A stretch of 64,000 nucleotides of DNA from Bacillus paramycoides (GTDB lineage: Bacteria; Bacillota; Bacilli; Bacillales; Bacillaceae_G), in assembly GCF_001884235.1 (NCBI RefSeq), contig NZ_MAOI01000112.1, forward strand, positions 99,052-163,051, in the 5' to 3' direction. Numbering within the stretch: the stretch's first letter is position 1; each line of letters opens with the position of its first letter. The notes under the pieces were generated by a model. The model saw nothing but the letters and a program-made list of their open reading frames with translations. It was not told the origin of the DNA and ran no database searches. The translations under genes were made by a program, and so were the position numbers. Of the stretch, positions 9,169 to 17,998 are shown one piece after another.

Positions 9169-10830
9169 CTATTTTTTTGTAATATATGCCCATTTATAAC
9201 TAAAGTCCCCACCGAACGTATGGTTAACAATACCTTTTACATACGGCTTCTCTAAATAAGCTGTACTTTGTTGATACGTAGGAGAGATTGCAGCATCTTG
9301 ACCAATTAAGATTTTTTCAGCTTCTGCAAGTGCTTTCCAGCGTGCTGCGTCATCCTTTAATAGTTCCCCTTTTGATTTCGCTACTAAATCATCATATTTC
9401 GGATTAGAATAAGCCATTTCATTAAATGTGCTTCCTGTAACGAACATATCAATGTACGTCATTGGATCTGGATAGTCTGGGCCCCATGCAGATAACGAGA
9501 ATTCATATTGTAACTTCTTCTCTAAATCTAGTTTTTGTTTATAAGGTTGTTGTTTCAAATTCACCTTTATACCTGGTAAGTTTTTCTCTAACTCTTCTTT
9601 AATAAAGTCTCCTACTTTTTTACGACTACCGTTATCATCATTTAGTAATTCTACTGTAATTGTATCTTGACCAAGTTCTTTCTTCGCTTCTTCCCATAAT
9701 TTTTTTGCCTTTGCTGCATTATCTTTATTATCACGGAAATTTTTGTTTACAGAACGGAAGTCTTTTCCATCTGGTCCTGTCGTAAATTTTTCAGGTACTA
9801 AGAAGTATGCTGGCAATGAGCCATCATTTAAAATAACATCTGCAATTCCTTTTTTATCATATGCTAAATCAATTGCTTCACGAACTTTTTGATTTTTAAA
9901 TGTTGCATTTTGTTGATTAAAGCGTAAGAAATACATACGTGGATCTAGCTTCGTTTTAAATTCATCTGGCTTACTCTTTTTATATTTATCAACAAATTCA
10001 GAACTTAGAATAACTCGATCTGCTTGATCACTATCATATAAATTTACTCCTGTACTCGTTTCCTTTACAACACTTACATTTATTTCTTCTAACTTTACAG
10101 TATCTTTATCCCAATAATTAGGGTTTTTCTTTAACTGATAACTTTGTTCATGTTTCCATTCACTCATTGTAAATGGTCCATTGTACAATAGTTTATCTGC
10201 TTCTAATGCATATTTATCCCCTTGTTCCTTTACATACTTTTCATTTAAAGGGAAAAATGTTGGGAACGAAGTAAGTTCAAGGAAATACGGCGCTGGTTGT
10301 TCTAATTCCACCACTAACGTTTTATCATCCTTTGCTTTAACCCCTAATTGATCTAAAGGTAATTCCCCCTTATTTACTTTCTGTGCATTTTTCACATCAA
10401 ATAAAATAAATGCATACTCAGCAGCTGTTGCTTTATCTAATGCACGTTGCCAAGCATATACAAAGTCTTGCGCTCGAACTGGCTCGCCATTAGACCACTT
10501 TGCATCTCGTAATTCAAATGTATATGTTGTTTTATCCTCACTAATCTTCACATCTTTTGCCATACCTGGCGTTGGCTTATTATCCTTATCTAAACGATAC
10601 AATCCTTCCATTGCATTTACAAAGGCGCGGAAAGATACGGAATCCGTTGATTTTGACGTATCCATTGAAGGAATTTCTGCTGTTTCCAGTAAGTTTAAAA
10701 CTTGCTTATCTGCTACTCCCTTACTTGCTTCTTTCTTCGTTGTAGATGCCTTCTCCCCATTTCCGCAACCTGCAACTAACACACTAGTCGATAATGCAAC
10801 TGCAGCAATCGTTGTTACCTTTCTCTTCAT
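9169..10830 (-). CDS. Oligopeptide ABC transporter substrate-binding lipoprotein (OppA family)
   Basis: 553 residues. A lipoprotein signal with lipobox LVAGC puts the acylated Cys at position 22. The SBP_bac_5 fold follows, with typical LNLLETAEIPSMDTSKSTDS, YTFELRDAKWSNGEPVRAQDFVYAWQRAL and FPLNEKYVKEQG stretches. It binds peptides outside the membrane and delivers them to an Opp permease. No permease or ATPase genes adjoin it, so it is an orphan binding protein that presumably shares a permease encoded elsewhere; the cereus group is rich in such OppA paralogues. Start ATG follows GGGGGAAGGAAG; an upstream in-frame ATG has no ribosome site. Confidence 0.9.
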   Translation of the reverse strand: MKRKVTTIAAVALSTSVLVAGCGNGEKASTTKKEASKGVADKQVLNLLETAEIPSMDTSKSTDSVSFRAFVNAMEGLYRLDKDNKPTPGMAKDVKISEDKTTYTFELRDAKWSNGEPVRAQDFVYAWQRALDKATAAEYAFILFDVKNAQKVNKGELPLDQLGVKAKDDKTLVVELEQPAPYFLELTSFPTFFPLNEKYVKEQGDKYALEADKLLYNGPFTMSEWKHEQSYQLKKNPNYWDKDTVKLEEINVSVVKETSTGVNLYDSDQADRVILSSEFVDKYKKSKPDEFKTKLDPRMYFLRFNQQNATFKNQKVREAIDLAYDKKGIADVILNDGSLPAYFLVPEKFTTGPDGKDFRSVNKNFRDNKDNAAKAKKLWEEAKKELGQDTITVELLNDDNGSRKKVGDFIKEELEKNLPGIKVNLKQQPYKQKLDLEKKLQYEFSLSAWGPDYPDPMTYIDMFVTGSTFNEMAYSNPKYDDLVAKSKGELLKDDAARWKALAEAEKILIGQDAAISPTYQQSTAYLEKPYVKGIVNHTFGGDFSYKWAYITKK

Positions 10831-10906
10831 TCTTCCTTCCCCCAATCTATATGTATAAATGAAAGCCTGTATAATATATACCATTATACAAAAGATTCTG
10901 ATTATT

Positions 10907-11902
10907 TTAAATATTTATTTTTATAAACAGAAAAGAAGCAGTTAGAAATTGCTTTCCATCCGCTTCTTTTTGCACTGCTTTTACTTGTAATCCATCCTCT
11001 AAGTCAAATGGATTTTGAACCTTAAATATTTCTTCCATCATCTTCAAAAACTCTTCTTCACTTTTAGATTCACCGTTAATCGTAAGTGAGTATGGCTCAA
11101 TTTCACTCAATTTATAATCAACAATAAATTGAATCGTAACTTTTTGTCTTGGCATCCCTGGGCTGTATCCTTGAAATTCTACTAGTTCCAGTCCTTCCGA
11201 CCCGCGATAATATACCCACCCTGAATTTTGGAAATAACTTTCAAACGATTCACCAATCGAAAAGAACGGGTATTCATAAAGCGAGCTTGTACGTACTTTT
11301 TGTATAATGTCTCGATCCGTCGGAAAAAAGAAATGACTGAAAAAAATAGTTGCAATGGTCAAAATAGTAACGATTGTCGCCCCCATTTTACTTGTTCCAC
11401 CACTATCACGAATAAGATACTCTTCAACCGATTCATCTTCAATTCCCCGTGCCTTAATACGATATATACGCCTTTCTGAAAATTGATAATATAATCCATT
11501 CGCAAAAATCCCCATGCCAAATACAATAAAAACGAGTAATAGAAATGTAAGGGGAACCATATTAATAAATGGCAACGCTACATTGAATCCCATATAATAA
11601 GAAAATGCATCACATGCTACTAATAACAATACAAATAAAGCAGCAGGTAAATAATACTTCCGATAACCAAGCCATCCTACATTAAAAATAGCTGCCCATC
11701 CATTCCAGCTCCACCTAGCAATTCGTTTATTTTCTAGCTCCCATTTTCTTTTATAATGTGGATAGTTTCTCCCTACATATACTTCTAACTCTCTGTCTAT
11801 TAGCGAGCTTCCTTCACCTTGTTCATTATGCAAGTTTCGCTGACAATTCGCACAATTTAACTGATCATTAGTACAAGGTCGCCCACAATTTATACATTTC
11901 AA
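10907..11902 (-). CDS. Zinc-ribbon and DUF2628-type membrane protein
   Basis: 331 residues. The N-terminus is a zinc ribbon (CINCGRPC...NCANCQ, residues 3-25), then a region WSWNGWAAIFNVGWLGYRKYY (about 65-85) typical of DUF2628-type proteins, three to four membrane helices between about 80 and 210, and an extracytoplasmic C-terminal domain of about 110 residues. A TTG start after AGAGGG is preferred to the upstream ATG, which has no ribosome site. Function unknown; the ribbon suggests a sensing or scaffolding role. It lies between ogt and oppA on the same strand but 76 bp from oppA. Confidence 0.7.
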   Translation of the reverse strand: MKCINCGRPCTNDQLNCANCQRNLHNEQGEGSSLIDRELEVYVGRNYPHYKRKWELENKRIARWSWNGWAAIFNVGWLGYRKYYLPAALFVLLLVACDAFSYYMGFNVALPFINMVPLTFLLLVFIVFGMGIFANGLYYQFSERRIYRIKARGIEDESVEEYLIRDSGGTSKMGATIVTILTIATIFFSHFFFPTDRDIIQKVRTSSLYEYPFFSIGESFESYFQNSGWVYYRGSEGLELVEFQGYSPGMPRQKVTIQFIVDYKLSEIEPYSLTINGESKSEEEFLKMMEEIFKVQNPFDLEDGLQVKAVQKEADGKQFLTASFLFIKINI

Positions 11903-11927
11903 AACGATCCCTCTTTCCATCCATACT

Positions 11928-12380
11928 TCATTTTATAATGCCTTCATGCTTCAATAACCACTCTTTCCTCCATAAACCACCCGCATACCCAACAAGCTTT
12001 CCACTCTTTCCAATCACACGGTGACATGGAACGATAATAGAAATTGGATTCCGACTATTTGCTCCTCCTATCGCTCGTACAGCTTTCGTATTCCCAACCT
12101 TCTCCGCAATATCTAAATATGAAGCACTTACGCCATATGGAACAGTATAAAGTGCATCCCATACACTCTTTTGAAATGTTGTTCCTTCAGCAGACAATGG
12201 AACTGTAAACTCTTTTCTTTTACCTTTAAAGTATTCATCTAATTCATCTATACATTGTTCAACAATTTCATTTTTAAGTTCTTCTTTTCTTTCTTCAACA
12301 AATATAACAGACGTAATTCCTTTCGTATTCGCTGTAATTTCCAGCAAGCCTAATTCATTTTCATAATAAGCCCGATACAT
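11928..12380 (-). CDS. ogt: Methylated-DNA-protein cysteine methyltransferase
   Basis: 150 residues. The active-site motif IVPCHRVIG places the methyl-accepting Cys at 119. Upstream are the helix-turn-helix (PYGVSASYLDIAEKVG, about 81-96) and the Arg-finger region KAVRAIGGANSRNP (99-112); the asparagine-hinge SRNPISII is intact. The suicide enzyme removes O6-alkyl groups from guanine. The length fits stand-alone Ogt without an Ada domain. RBS GGAGG. It is divergent from namA, and 25 bp separate it from the downstream zinc-ribbon gene. Confidence 0.93.
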   Translation of the reverse strand: MYRAYYENELGLLEITANTKGITSVIFVEERKEELKNEIVEQCIDELDEYFKGKRKEFTVPLSAEGTTFQKSVWDALYTVPYGVSASYLDIAEKVGNTKAVRAIGGANSRNPISIIVPCHRVIGKSGKLVGYAGGLWRKEWLLKHEGIIK

Positions 12381-12477
12381 ACGTCATCCTCCAATTCTTT
12401 TCATATTTGTCATTGTAACACGAATTAACAAAATTTTGCGTATAAGCGTTTCATTAGGGAAACTACAAACAGAATGA

Positions 12478-13542
<1,065 letters not shown>

Positions 13543-13652
13543 AACCGAGAATTAAATGAAATAAAAAATTCTTATTAACCTAAAGCATGCGATAGTTTAA
13601 TAAGATTCTAAAAATGTTGTTGTAGTAAATGAGGTCACTTGTAGTACAAAAA

Positions 13653-13701
13653 TAGGATAGAAATAGCAGATATCTCTTCTGCCTTTCTATCCTTCTTTTT
13701 T
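13653..13701 (+). terminator. Rho-independent terminator downstream of namA
   Basis: Long hairpin with stems GGATAGAAA/TTTCTATCC and AGCAGA/TCTGC, followed by a T-rich tract. The surrounding 13543-13817 region shows no gene. Confidence 0.8.
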
Positions 13702-13817
13702 GAATTTAAATTATAAATTGTCGTGATAATTGTTAAACAACATGCATTTACTGTTAATTCAAGCCTCAACCTTTATTTCTTTGGTCTTTCAGTAAAAGTC
13801 ATTCTTCCCGGTTTTAT

Positions 13818-14477
13818 TTATTCTATCGTTGTAATTTCATTTGAATTATAAATATGGATTCCCGACTCTTCACGTAACGCTGTTATATACATTCCCTTCG
13901 CTACGTCTTTCGCTGAGATTGGTTTATATTTTTTAAAAGCACCTTTAAATATAAACGGAATAATACGAGATAATTTCTCAGCCATTCTTTCTCCAAAACG
14001 AAATTCTTGTCGATTTCCTACTAATAATGAAGGCCTAAAAATATGAATACCACCAATAACTAGCTTTTGCAACTCCTCTTCCATCTTTCCCTTTACTTGC
14101 GAGTAAAAGAAAAATGATTTAGGATTTGCTCCCATTGATGAAATAACAAGGAAATTTTGCACACCTTGTTTTTCAGCTAAACAAGCAGCTCGTAACGTAT
14201 ATTCATAATCTACTTTTTTAAAATTCGCCTTCGATTTCGCTTTTTTAATCGTTGTTCCTAAACAACTAAATACATCATCTACTGCAAAAAACTCTTTATA
14301 TTCCTCTAATACCGAAAAATCCACCTGTTTCTGCTGTAATTTCTCATGTTGCCATTTCAATGGTTCCCTTACAAAAATAGTAACCGAATCGTAGTAATCT
14401 GAGTCAAGTAATAGACGCGTTATTTCTTGTCCAACTAATCCACTTGCACCAAGTACTAACGCTGTTCGTTCATTCAT
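13818..14477 (-). CDS. NAD(P)H-binding atypical SDR (HTATIP2/YwnB-like oxidoreductase)
   Basis: 219 residues. Glycine-rich nucleotide motif VLGASGLVGQEITRLLL at residues 8-24, then FSCLGTTIKKAKSKANFKKVDYEY (about 90-113) and ISSMGANPKSFFFYSQVKGKMEEEL (about 132-156) with the Y/S-Q-VKGK active-site-like signature of the atypical-5 SDRs related to HTATIP2. The probable role is an NADPH-dependent reductase or a nucleotide sensor; the substrate is unknown. Monocistronic. Confidence 0.8.
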   Translation of the reverse strand: MNERTALVLGASGLVGQEITRLLLDSDYYDSVTIFVREPLKWQHEKLQQKQVDFSVLEEYKEFFAVDDVFSCLGTTIKKAKSKANFKKVDYEYTLRAACLAEKQGVQNFLVISSMGANPKSFFFYSQVKGKMEEELQKLVIGGIHIFRPSLLVGNRQEFRFGERMAEKLSRIIPFIFKGAFKKYKPISAKDVAKGMYITALREESGIHIYNSNEITTIE

Positions 14478-14559
14478 ATATATGCATACCTCTTTATTTA
14501 CTTTTCTCTCCTTTTGCTGATAATCGCTAATAGGAGTTTCCGTTTTATTATTTTATCAT

Positions 14560-14595
14560 AAGTAAAGCACTATGCGTAAGCATAGTGCTTTACTT
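14560..14595. terminator. Strong hairpin between small membrane protein and SDR genes
   Basis: Perfect 16-bp inverted repeat AAGTAAAGCACTATGC / GCATAGTGCTTTACTT around a GTAA loop. It overlaps the stop codon of the 14594 gene and should end its transcript, though the T tail on the minus strand is poor. Confidence 0.65.
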
Positions 14596-14818
14596 ACTCT
14601 TTTTTCTTTTCTTTTTCTTCCACTGGCAATTTCGTAATTGTTGTAGCATCCCCTAAATTACTTATTAGTCTTCTTAAAAAGATTAAAACAAAAGTTAACG
14701 GCAAAACAACCGCAAGTATTAAAAAGATAGCCTCCATAATGTATCCCAAGCGCTCATCCCCTTTTTTCTGCTCCCTCCCAATATATGAAAGTAACATTGT
14801 CACATATGCACCAATCAT
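14594..14818 (-). CDS. Small uncharacterised membrane protein
   Basis: 74 residues. A hydrophobic N-terminus (IGAYVTMLLSYIG), a loop with EQKKGDE, a clear membrane helix (AIFLILAVVLPLTFVLIFL, about 29-48) and a highly charged tail (LPVEEKEKKKE). RBS AAAGG precedes the ATG. It is not recognised as any named family. It is transcribed away from the Zur-box region that serves the znuA-like gene; the first Zur box begins 43 bp upstream of its start codon, so it might share that control. Confidence 0.6.
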   Translation of the reverse strand: MIGAYVTMLLSYIGREQKKGDERLGYIMEAIFLILAVVLPLTFVLIFLRRLISNLGDATTITKLPVEEKEKKKE

Positions 14819-14860
14819 AAAAATTAATACCTTTCTTTTTGACAGATTTATAACAAAATC

Positions 14861-14881
14861 AAATCGTAATGATTATTATTT
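14861..14881. promoter_or_regulatory. Zur box 1
   Basis: 21-bp site with left half AAATCGTAAT, a central G and right half ATTATTATTT; it fits the Bacillus Zur consensus (AAATCGTAAT-N-inverted) at all but two positions. It abuts the -35 element of the znuA promoter, so zinc-loaded Zur would block it. Confidence 0.75.
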
Positions 14882-14882
14882 A

Positions 14883-14911
14883 TTGCAACTTTCATAAAGA
14901 TGTATTATACT
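14883..14911 (+). promoter_or_regulatory. Sigma-A promoter of znuA-like gene
   Basis: TTGCAA, 17-bp spacer, TATACT. It lies between the two Zur-like sites and about 105 bp before the start codon. Confidence 0.7.
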
Positions 14912-14924
14912 AGGTTCGCAAACT

Positions 14925-14945
14925 AAAACGTAATTATTCCGTTTT
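14925..14945. promoter_or_regulatory. Zur box 2 (probable)
   Basis: AAAACGTAAT-T-ATTCCGTTTT matches 17 of 20 consensus positions. It is centred 64 bp from box 1 and just downstream of the expected transcription start. Confidence 0.6.
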
Positions 14946-15015
14946 GTGTTGAATCGATTTTTTCTTCTTACATTTGGAGAAAATATAATTGTAAAAAAGA
15001 AAAGAGGAGAATTAT

Positions 15016-15966
15016 ATGCCGAAAAAATTAGCTATATTTTCATTTATACTTATTTTCACACTCATCTTTGCTGGATGTTCCAACAACAAAGATGGTGCAG
15101 CGAAAAAAGATGGGAAACTTTCTGTTTATACAACCATTTTCCCACTTGCTGACTTTGCAAAAAAAATCGGTGGTGATTATGTAAATGTAGAAGCAATTTA
15201 CCCACCTGGTGCGGATTCTCATACATTTGAACCGAGCCAAAAACAGACTGTACAAGTTGCAAAAGCCGATTTATTCGTTTATAACGGCGCAGAATTAGAA
15301 CCATTTGCCGAAAAAATGGAAAAATCATTAAAAAATGAAAACGTAAAAGTTGTAAATGCATCTAAAGATATCGAACTTCGTACTTCAACTGAAGAAGAGC
15401 AGCACGATCATGGAGACGGTCATAAAGAAGATGAACATCACCATGATAAAGATCCACACGTTTGGTTAGATCCTACTCTTGCGATGAAACAAGCAGAAAA
15501 AATTAAAAATGCACTTGTAGAATTACAACCTGAACATAAAAAAGAGTTCGAAAAAAACTTCGCAGCACTACAAACAAAATTTACTGATTTAGATGATCAA
15601 TTTAAAGCCGTTGTTGCAAATGCAAAAACGAAAGAAATATTAGTTTCACATGCAGCTTATGGCTACTGGGAACAACGATACGGTCTAAAACAAATTCCAG
15701 TCGCTGGAATTTCAGCATCTGATGAACCATCTCAAAAACAGCTTGCTGACATTACAAAAACAGTAAAAGATCACGGTCTAAAATATATTTTATTTGAGAC
15801 ATTCTCTACTCCAAAAGTAGCATCAGTTATTCAAAAAGAAACAGGTACAAAAGTTTTACGCTTAAATCACCTTGCTACTATTTCTGAGGATGATGCGAAG
15901 AACAATAAAGATTACTTCACATTAATGGAAGAAAACGTAAATACTTTAAAAGAAGCAACAAACTAA
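15016..15966 (+). CDS. znuA: Zinc ABC transporter substrate-binding lipoprotein (ZnuA/AdcA type)
   Basis: 316 residues. Lipoprotein signal with lipobox FAGC (Cys 21); cluster A-I metal-binding fold with His ligands expected in ADSHTFEPS (near residue 75), DPHVWLDP (near 150) and SHAAYGYW (near 215). The His/Asp-rich loop (QHDHGDGHKEDEHHHDKD, about 129-146) is the hallmark of zinc rather than manganese binders. It captures Zn2+ outside the membrane. No permease or ATPase follows, so znuBC must be elsewhere. Regulation by Zur is supported by the two boxes upstream. RBS AGAGGAG. Confidence 0.92.
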   Translation: MPKKLAIFSFILIFTLIFAGCSNNKDGAAKKDGKLSVYTTIFPLADFAKKIGGDYVNVEAIYPPGADSHTFEPSQKQTVQVAKADLFVYNGAELEPFAEKMEKSLKNENVKVVNASKDIELRTSTEEEQHDHGDGHKEDEHHHDKDPHVWLDPTLAMKQAEKIKNALVELQPEHKKEFEKNFAALQTKFTDLDDQFKAVVANAKTKEILVSHAAYGYWEQRYGLKQIPVAGISASDEPSQKQLADITKTVKDHGLKYILFETFSTPKVASVIQKETGTKVLRLNHLATISEDDAKNNKDYFTLMEENVNTLKEATN

Positions 15967-15982
15967 TCAACTATATTTTCTA

Positions 15983-16015
15983 GGCAGCTGAATATTGCAT
16001 TCAGCTGCCTTTTTA
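15983..16015 (+). terminator. Rho-independent terminator after znuA
   Basis: GGCAGCTGAAT / ATTCAGCTGCC stem with a short loop, then TTTTT. Confidence 0.9.
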
Positions 16016-16104
16016 TGTATTTCCCCTTGACTTGACCGAAATAACAAGTAAAATTATCCATATTAGCTTTTAAGCTATAATAATTTAGAAGGTGAGTTGG
16101 AACT

Positions 16105-16575
16105 ATGAACCTTCACATTTGTGAAGTAACAGCAAATAATTGGCGTTCAGTAGCTGCTTTAAGCGTAACAAAAGAACAGCAGCAATTTATTGAAAGTAAT
16201 GCGTTTTCTTTAGCGGAATCATTATATGAAGAAAATGGAACGTCAGTAGGCTTATATAATGAAGAAACACTTGTTGGATATGCACTGTATGGATGGTATT
16301 GGAAAAAGAATGAAAGCGTATGGTTAGATCGTTTTATGATTGACCAACAATTTCAAGGAAAAGGATATGCAAAGCGTTTCCTTCGCCTTTTAATTCAGTT
16401 CTTACAACAAAAATTTGAATGTAAAATAATTTATTTAAGTTTACATCCAGACAACAAACTAGCAATGGGATTATACGAATCATTCGGTTTCCGCTTAAAT
16501 GGGGATATTGATGATGAGGGCCCAGTTGTAGGTGTTGTAATGGAATTGCTTATAGATAAAAATACAAGCCTGTGA
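16105..16575 (+). CDS. GNAT N-acetyltransferase (BltD/spermidine acetyltransferase-like)
   Basis: 156 residues. The acetyl-CoA motif DQQFQGKGYAKRFLRLLIQF (about 76-95) holds Q-x-x-G-K-G-Y/A, and NKLAMGLYESFGFRLNGD (about 116-133) is the C-terminal GNAT strand-helix. The N-terminal TKEQQQFIESNAFSLAESLYE resembles BltD-like polyamine acetyltransferases of Bacillus, so a diamine or polyamine substrate is plausible but unproven. RBS AAGGTGAG. Its stop codon lies within the downstream hairpin. Confidence 0.82.
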   Translation: MNLHICEVTANNWRSVAALSVTKEQQQFIESNAFSLAESLYEENGTSVGLYNEETLVGYALYGWYWKKNESVWLDRFMIDQQFQGKGYAKRFLRLLIQFLQQKFECKIIYLSLHPDNKLAMGLYESFGFRLNGDIDDEGPVVGVVMELLIDKNTSL

Positions 16576-16588
16576 AAACAGGCTTTTT
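16566..16588 (+). terminator. Terminator overlapping the GNAT stop codon
   Basis: AAGCCTG / CAGGCTT with a six-base loop, then TTTT; convergent with the VOC gene. Confidence 0.8.
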
Positions 16589-16589
16589 G

Positions 16590-17336
16590 TTATAGATTTA
16601 TCAATATAACATTTTCTATTTCTAGCTTCTTCCCCTTATATACTTCATTTTTACAATCTAATACTATCTCAACGAAGTGCTCATTCGATTGAATTAGATG
16701 AATCGCTTGATTTTTTAAACGGACAATTATTTCCTCTTCCTCATTTATAACATCTGAAAATAGACAACTAATAATATTCCGATCTTCATTTGTTAATTCT
16801 CCATATAATTTCACTGCAATAATTCCAGCGACACCCTTTTCCGCACTATTTGGATACATATATTTCTCCATATATTCTCTGCTCTTTTGATCCTTCATTT
16901 GTTGTAGAAAAAATTGAAACGGCATCCCCTTCATTGGCTGTATGTATGCATTTTTCCATGGCATGGTTTTCTTTAACAAATTAAAAAACCACCTGTATTG
17001 TAATGGTTCTGGTTTTGTAATTTCAATTCCACCTTCTCTCATTTTTTCATACACCTTATCTATATTTTCAACATCAATTGCCAGTCCGATTAGTCCTCTA
17101 TGCCCATCATTATATTTCTGAACCCACTCTTGTACCCAACCGCCCCCATTTTTTGTTTTTACTCTTACCAATTCTAAATATTCTTTTCCAATCCATATGT
17201 TAGATACTTTAAATCCTTTCGTTCCCTTTCCCCATTTCGGAACATATGGTAGCCCAATAGAATGCACACTTTTAATAATCTCCTTATTTTCTTGTATTTC
17301 TTTATTAACATTTACAACAAGATGATCGATTTTCAT
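16590..17336 (-). CDS. Glyoxalase-like (VOC, Glyoxalase_3 type) protein
   Basis: 248 residues. The N-terminus MKIDHLVVNVN with IDHLVV is the classic first strand of the VOC/glyoxalase fold; WIGKEYLELVRVK (about 50-62) and GLIGLAIDVENID (about 81-93) continue it. The C-terminal part, about residues 155-248, is a second, more divergent VOC-like half. Substrate unknown. Start ATG AAA ATC follows GGGGAAG; the frame extends five codons upstream without a ribosome site. It is 19 bp downstream of the PadR gene and probably in one operon with it, hence a likely PadR target. Confidence 0.72.
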   Translation of the reverse strand: MKIDHLVVNVNKEIQENKEIIKSVHSIGLPYVPKWGKGTKGFKVSNIWIGKEYLELVRVKTKNGGGWVQEWVQKYNDGHRGLIGLAIDVENIDKVYEKMREGGIEITKPEPLQYRWFFNLLKKTMPWKNAYIQPMKGMPFQFFLQQMKDQKSREYMEKYMYPNSAEKGVAGIIAVKLYGELTNEDRNIISCLFSDVINEEEEIIVRLKNQAIHLIQSNEHFVEIVLDCKNEVYKGKKLEIENVILINL

Positions 17337-17355
17337 TTTCTTCCCCACCATATTT

Positions 17356-17882
17356 TTAATTTTTTAATAGTTTCTCTAATTTATGAATTAATCGAAGTTG
17401 CATCTCACATTGTTCATACATATTTTCAAAAATAAGTTTCATATATTCCGGTACATCATCCTTCAGTTTTTCCCCTTCTCTCATTTCTTCATAAGTAGCT
17501 AGTATTTCTCTTTTCTGTTCATCTAAAGCTTCTAAAATCTCTTCTTTCATACTCTCTTCTTCTGACAAGAATGTTAACGCTGTATACAGATGATTCGGAA
17601 ACACAACTGAAGTTTTTTGAAATGATTCTTTAAGTAACTTTTTAAACTGTTGACTTCCTTTTTCGTTTATACAATACATAGTTTTCGATCGTTTACCAGT
17701 CATTTCAATTGCTTTTACTTGAATTAATTCCTCATTTGCCATTTTTTTAACGCGTGATAAATAGAAGCCGGAAATACCTCCGCCCATTTACTATTTTGAA
17801 CCATATGTAGCGCCTGCTGTATTTCATAACCAGATAGCGAATCCCTTTTAGTAAGCAATCCAAGAATCATTAAACGCATCAT
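17356..17882 (-). pseudogene. PadR-family transcriptional regulator, frameshifted in an A7 run
   Basis: The first frame starts MMRLMILGLLTKRDSLSGYEIQQAL at 17882 (RBS GAGGAAGAG) and is a typical PadR winged helix. It runs through WAEVFPASIYHALK and then hits a stop four codons after a run of seven A residues (minus strand, 17742-17748). The rest (KKMANEELIQVKAIEMTGKRSKTMYCINEKG and the coiled C-terminal dimer helix to KLEKLLKN) lies in the -1 frame. One more A would give an intact protein of 175 residues. Either a real inactivation, a phase-variable tract, a sequencing slip, or slippage-dependent expression (A AAA AAA is a slippery heptamer). The downstream VOC gene is its probable target. 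Confidence 0.85.
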
Positions 17883-17903
17883 TTCTCTTCCTCTTCTCAA
17901 AAA

Positions 17904-17917
17904 ACTAAATATTTAGT
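17904..17917. promoter_or_regulatory. Perfect palindrome, candidate PadR operator
   Basis: ACTAAATATTTAGT is a perfect 14-bp palindrome 22 bp upstream of the PadR start codon; PadR proteins usually repress their own promoter at such AT-rich dyads. Inferred only from position. Confidence 0.45.
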
Positions 17918-17959
17918 ATTTTTAGATTATTTTAATATTAATTCCAATATTAGTAAACA

Positions 17960-17998
17960 AAAAAACCCAAAAAAATAAACCCGCAATTACGCAGGCTT
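17960..17998 (-). terminator. Terminator after the COG0523 GTPase gene
   Basis: Minus-strand AAGCCTGC / GCGGGTTT hairpin (some G-T pairs) followed by TTATTTTTTT; overlaps the stop codon. Confidence 0.6.

Noticed and set aside
17356-17787. A separate short protein starting MGGGISGFYLS
   Set aside because: The start lies in the wrong frame of the PadR coding region; the true N-terminus is in the adjoining frame, so this is one frameshifted gene.
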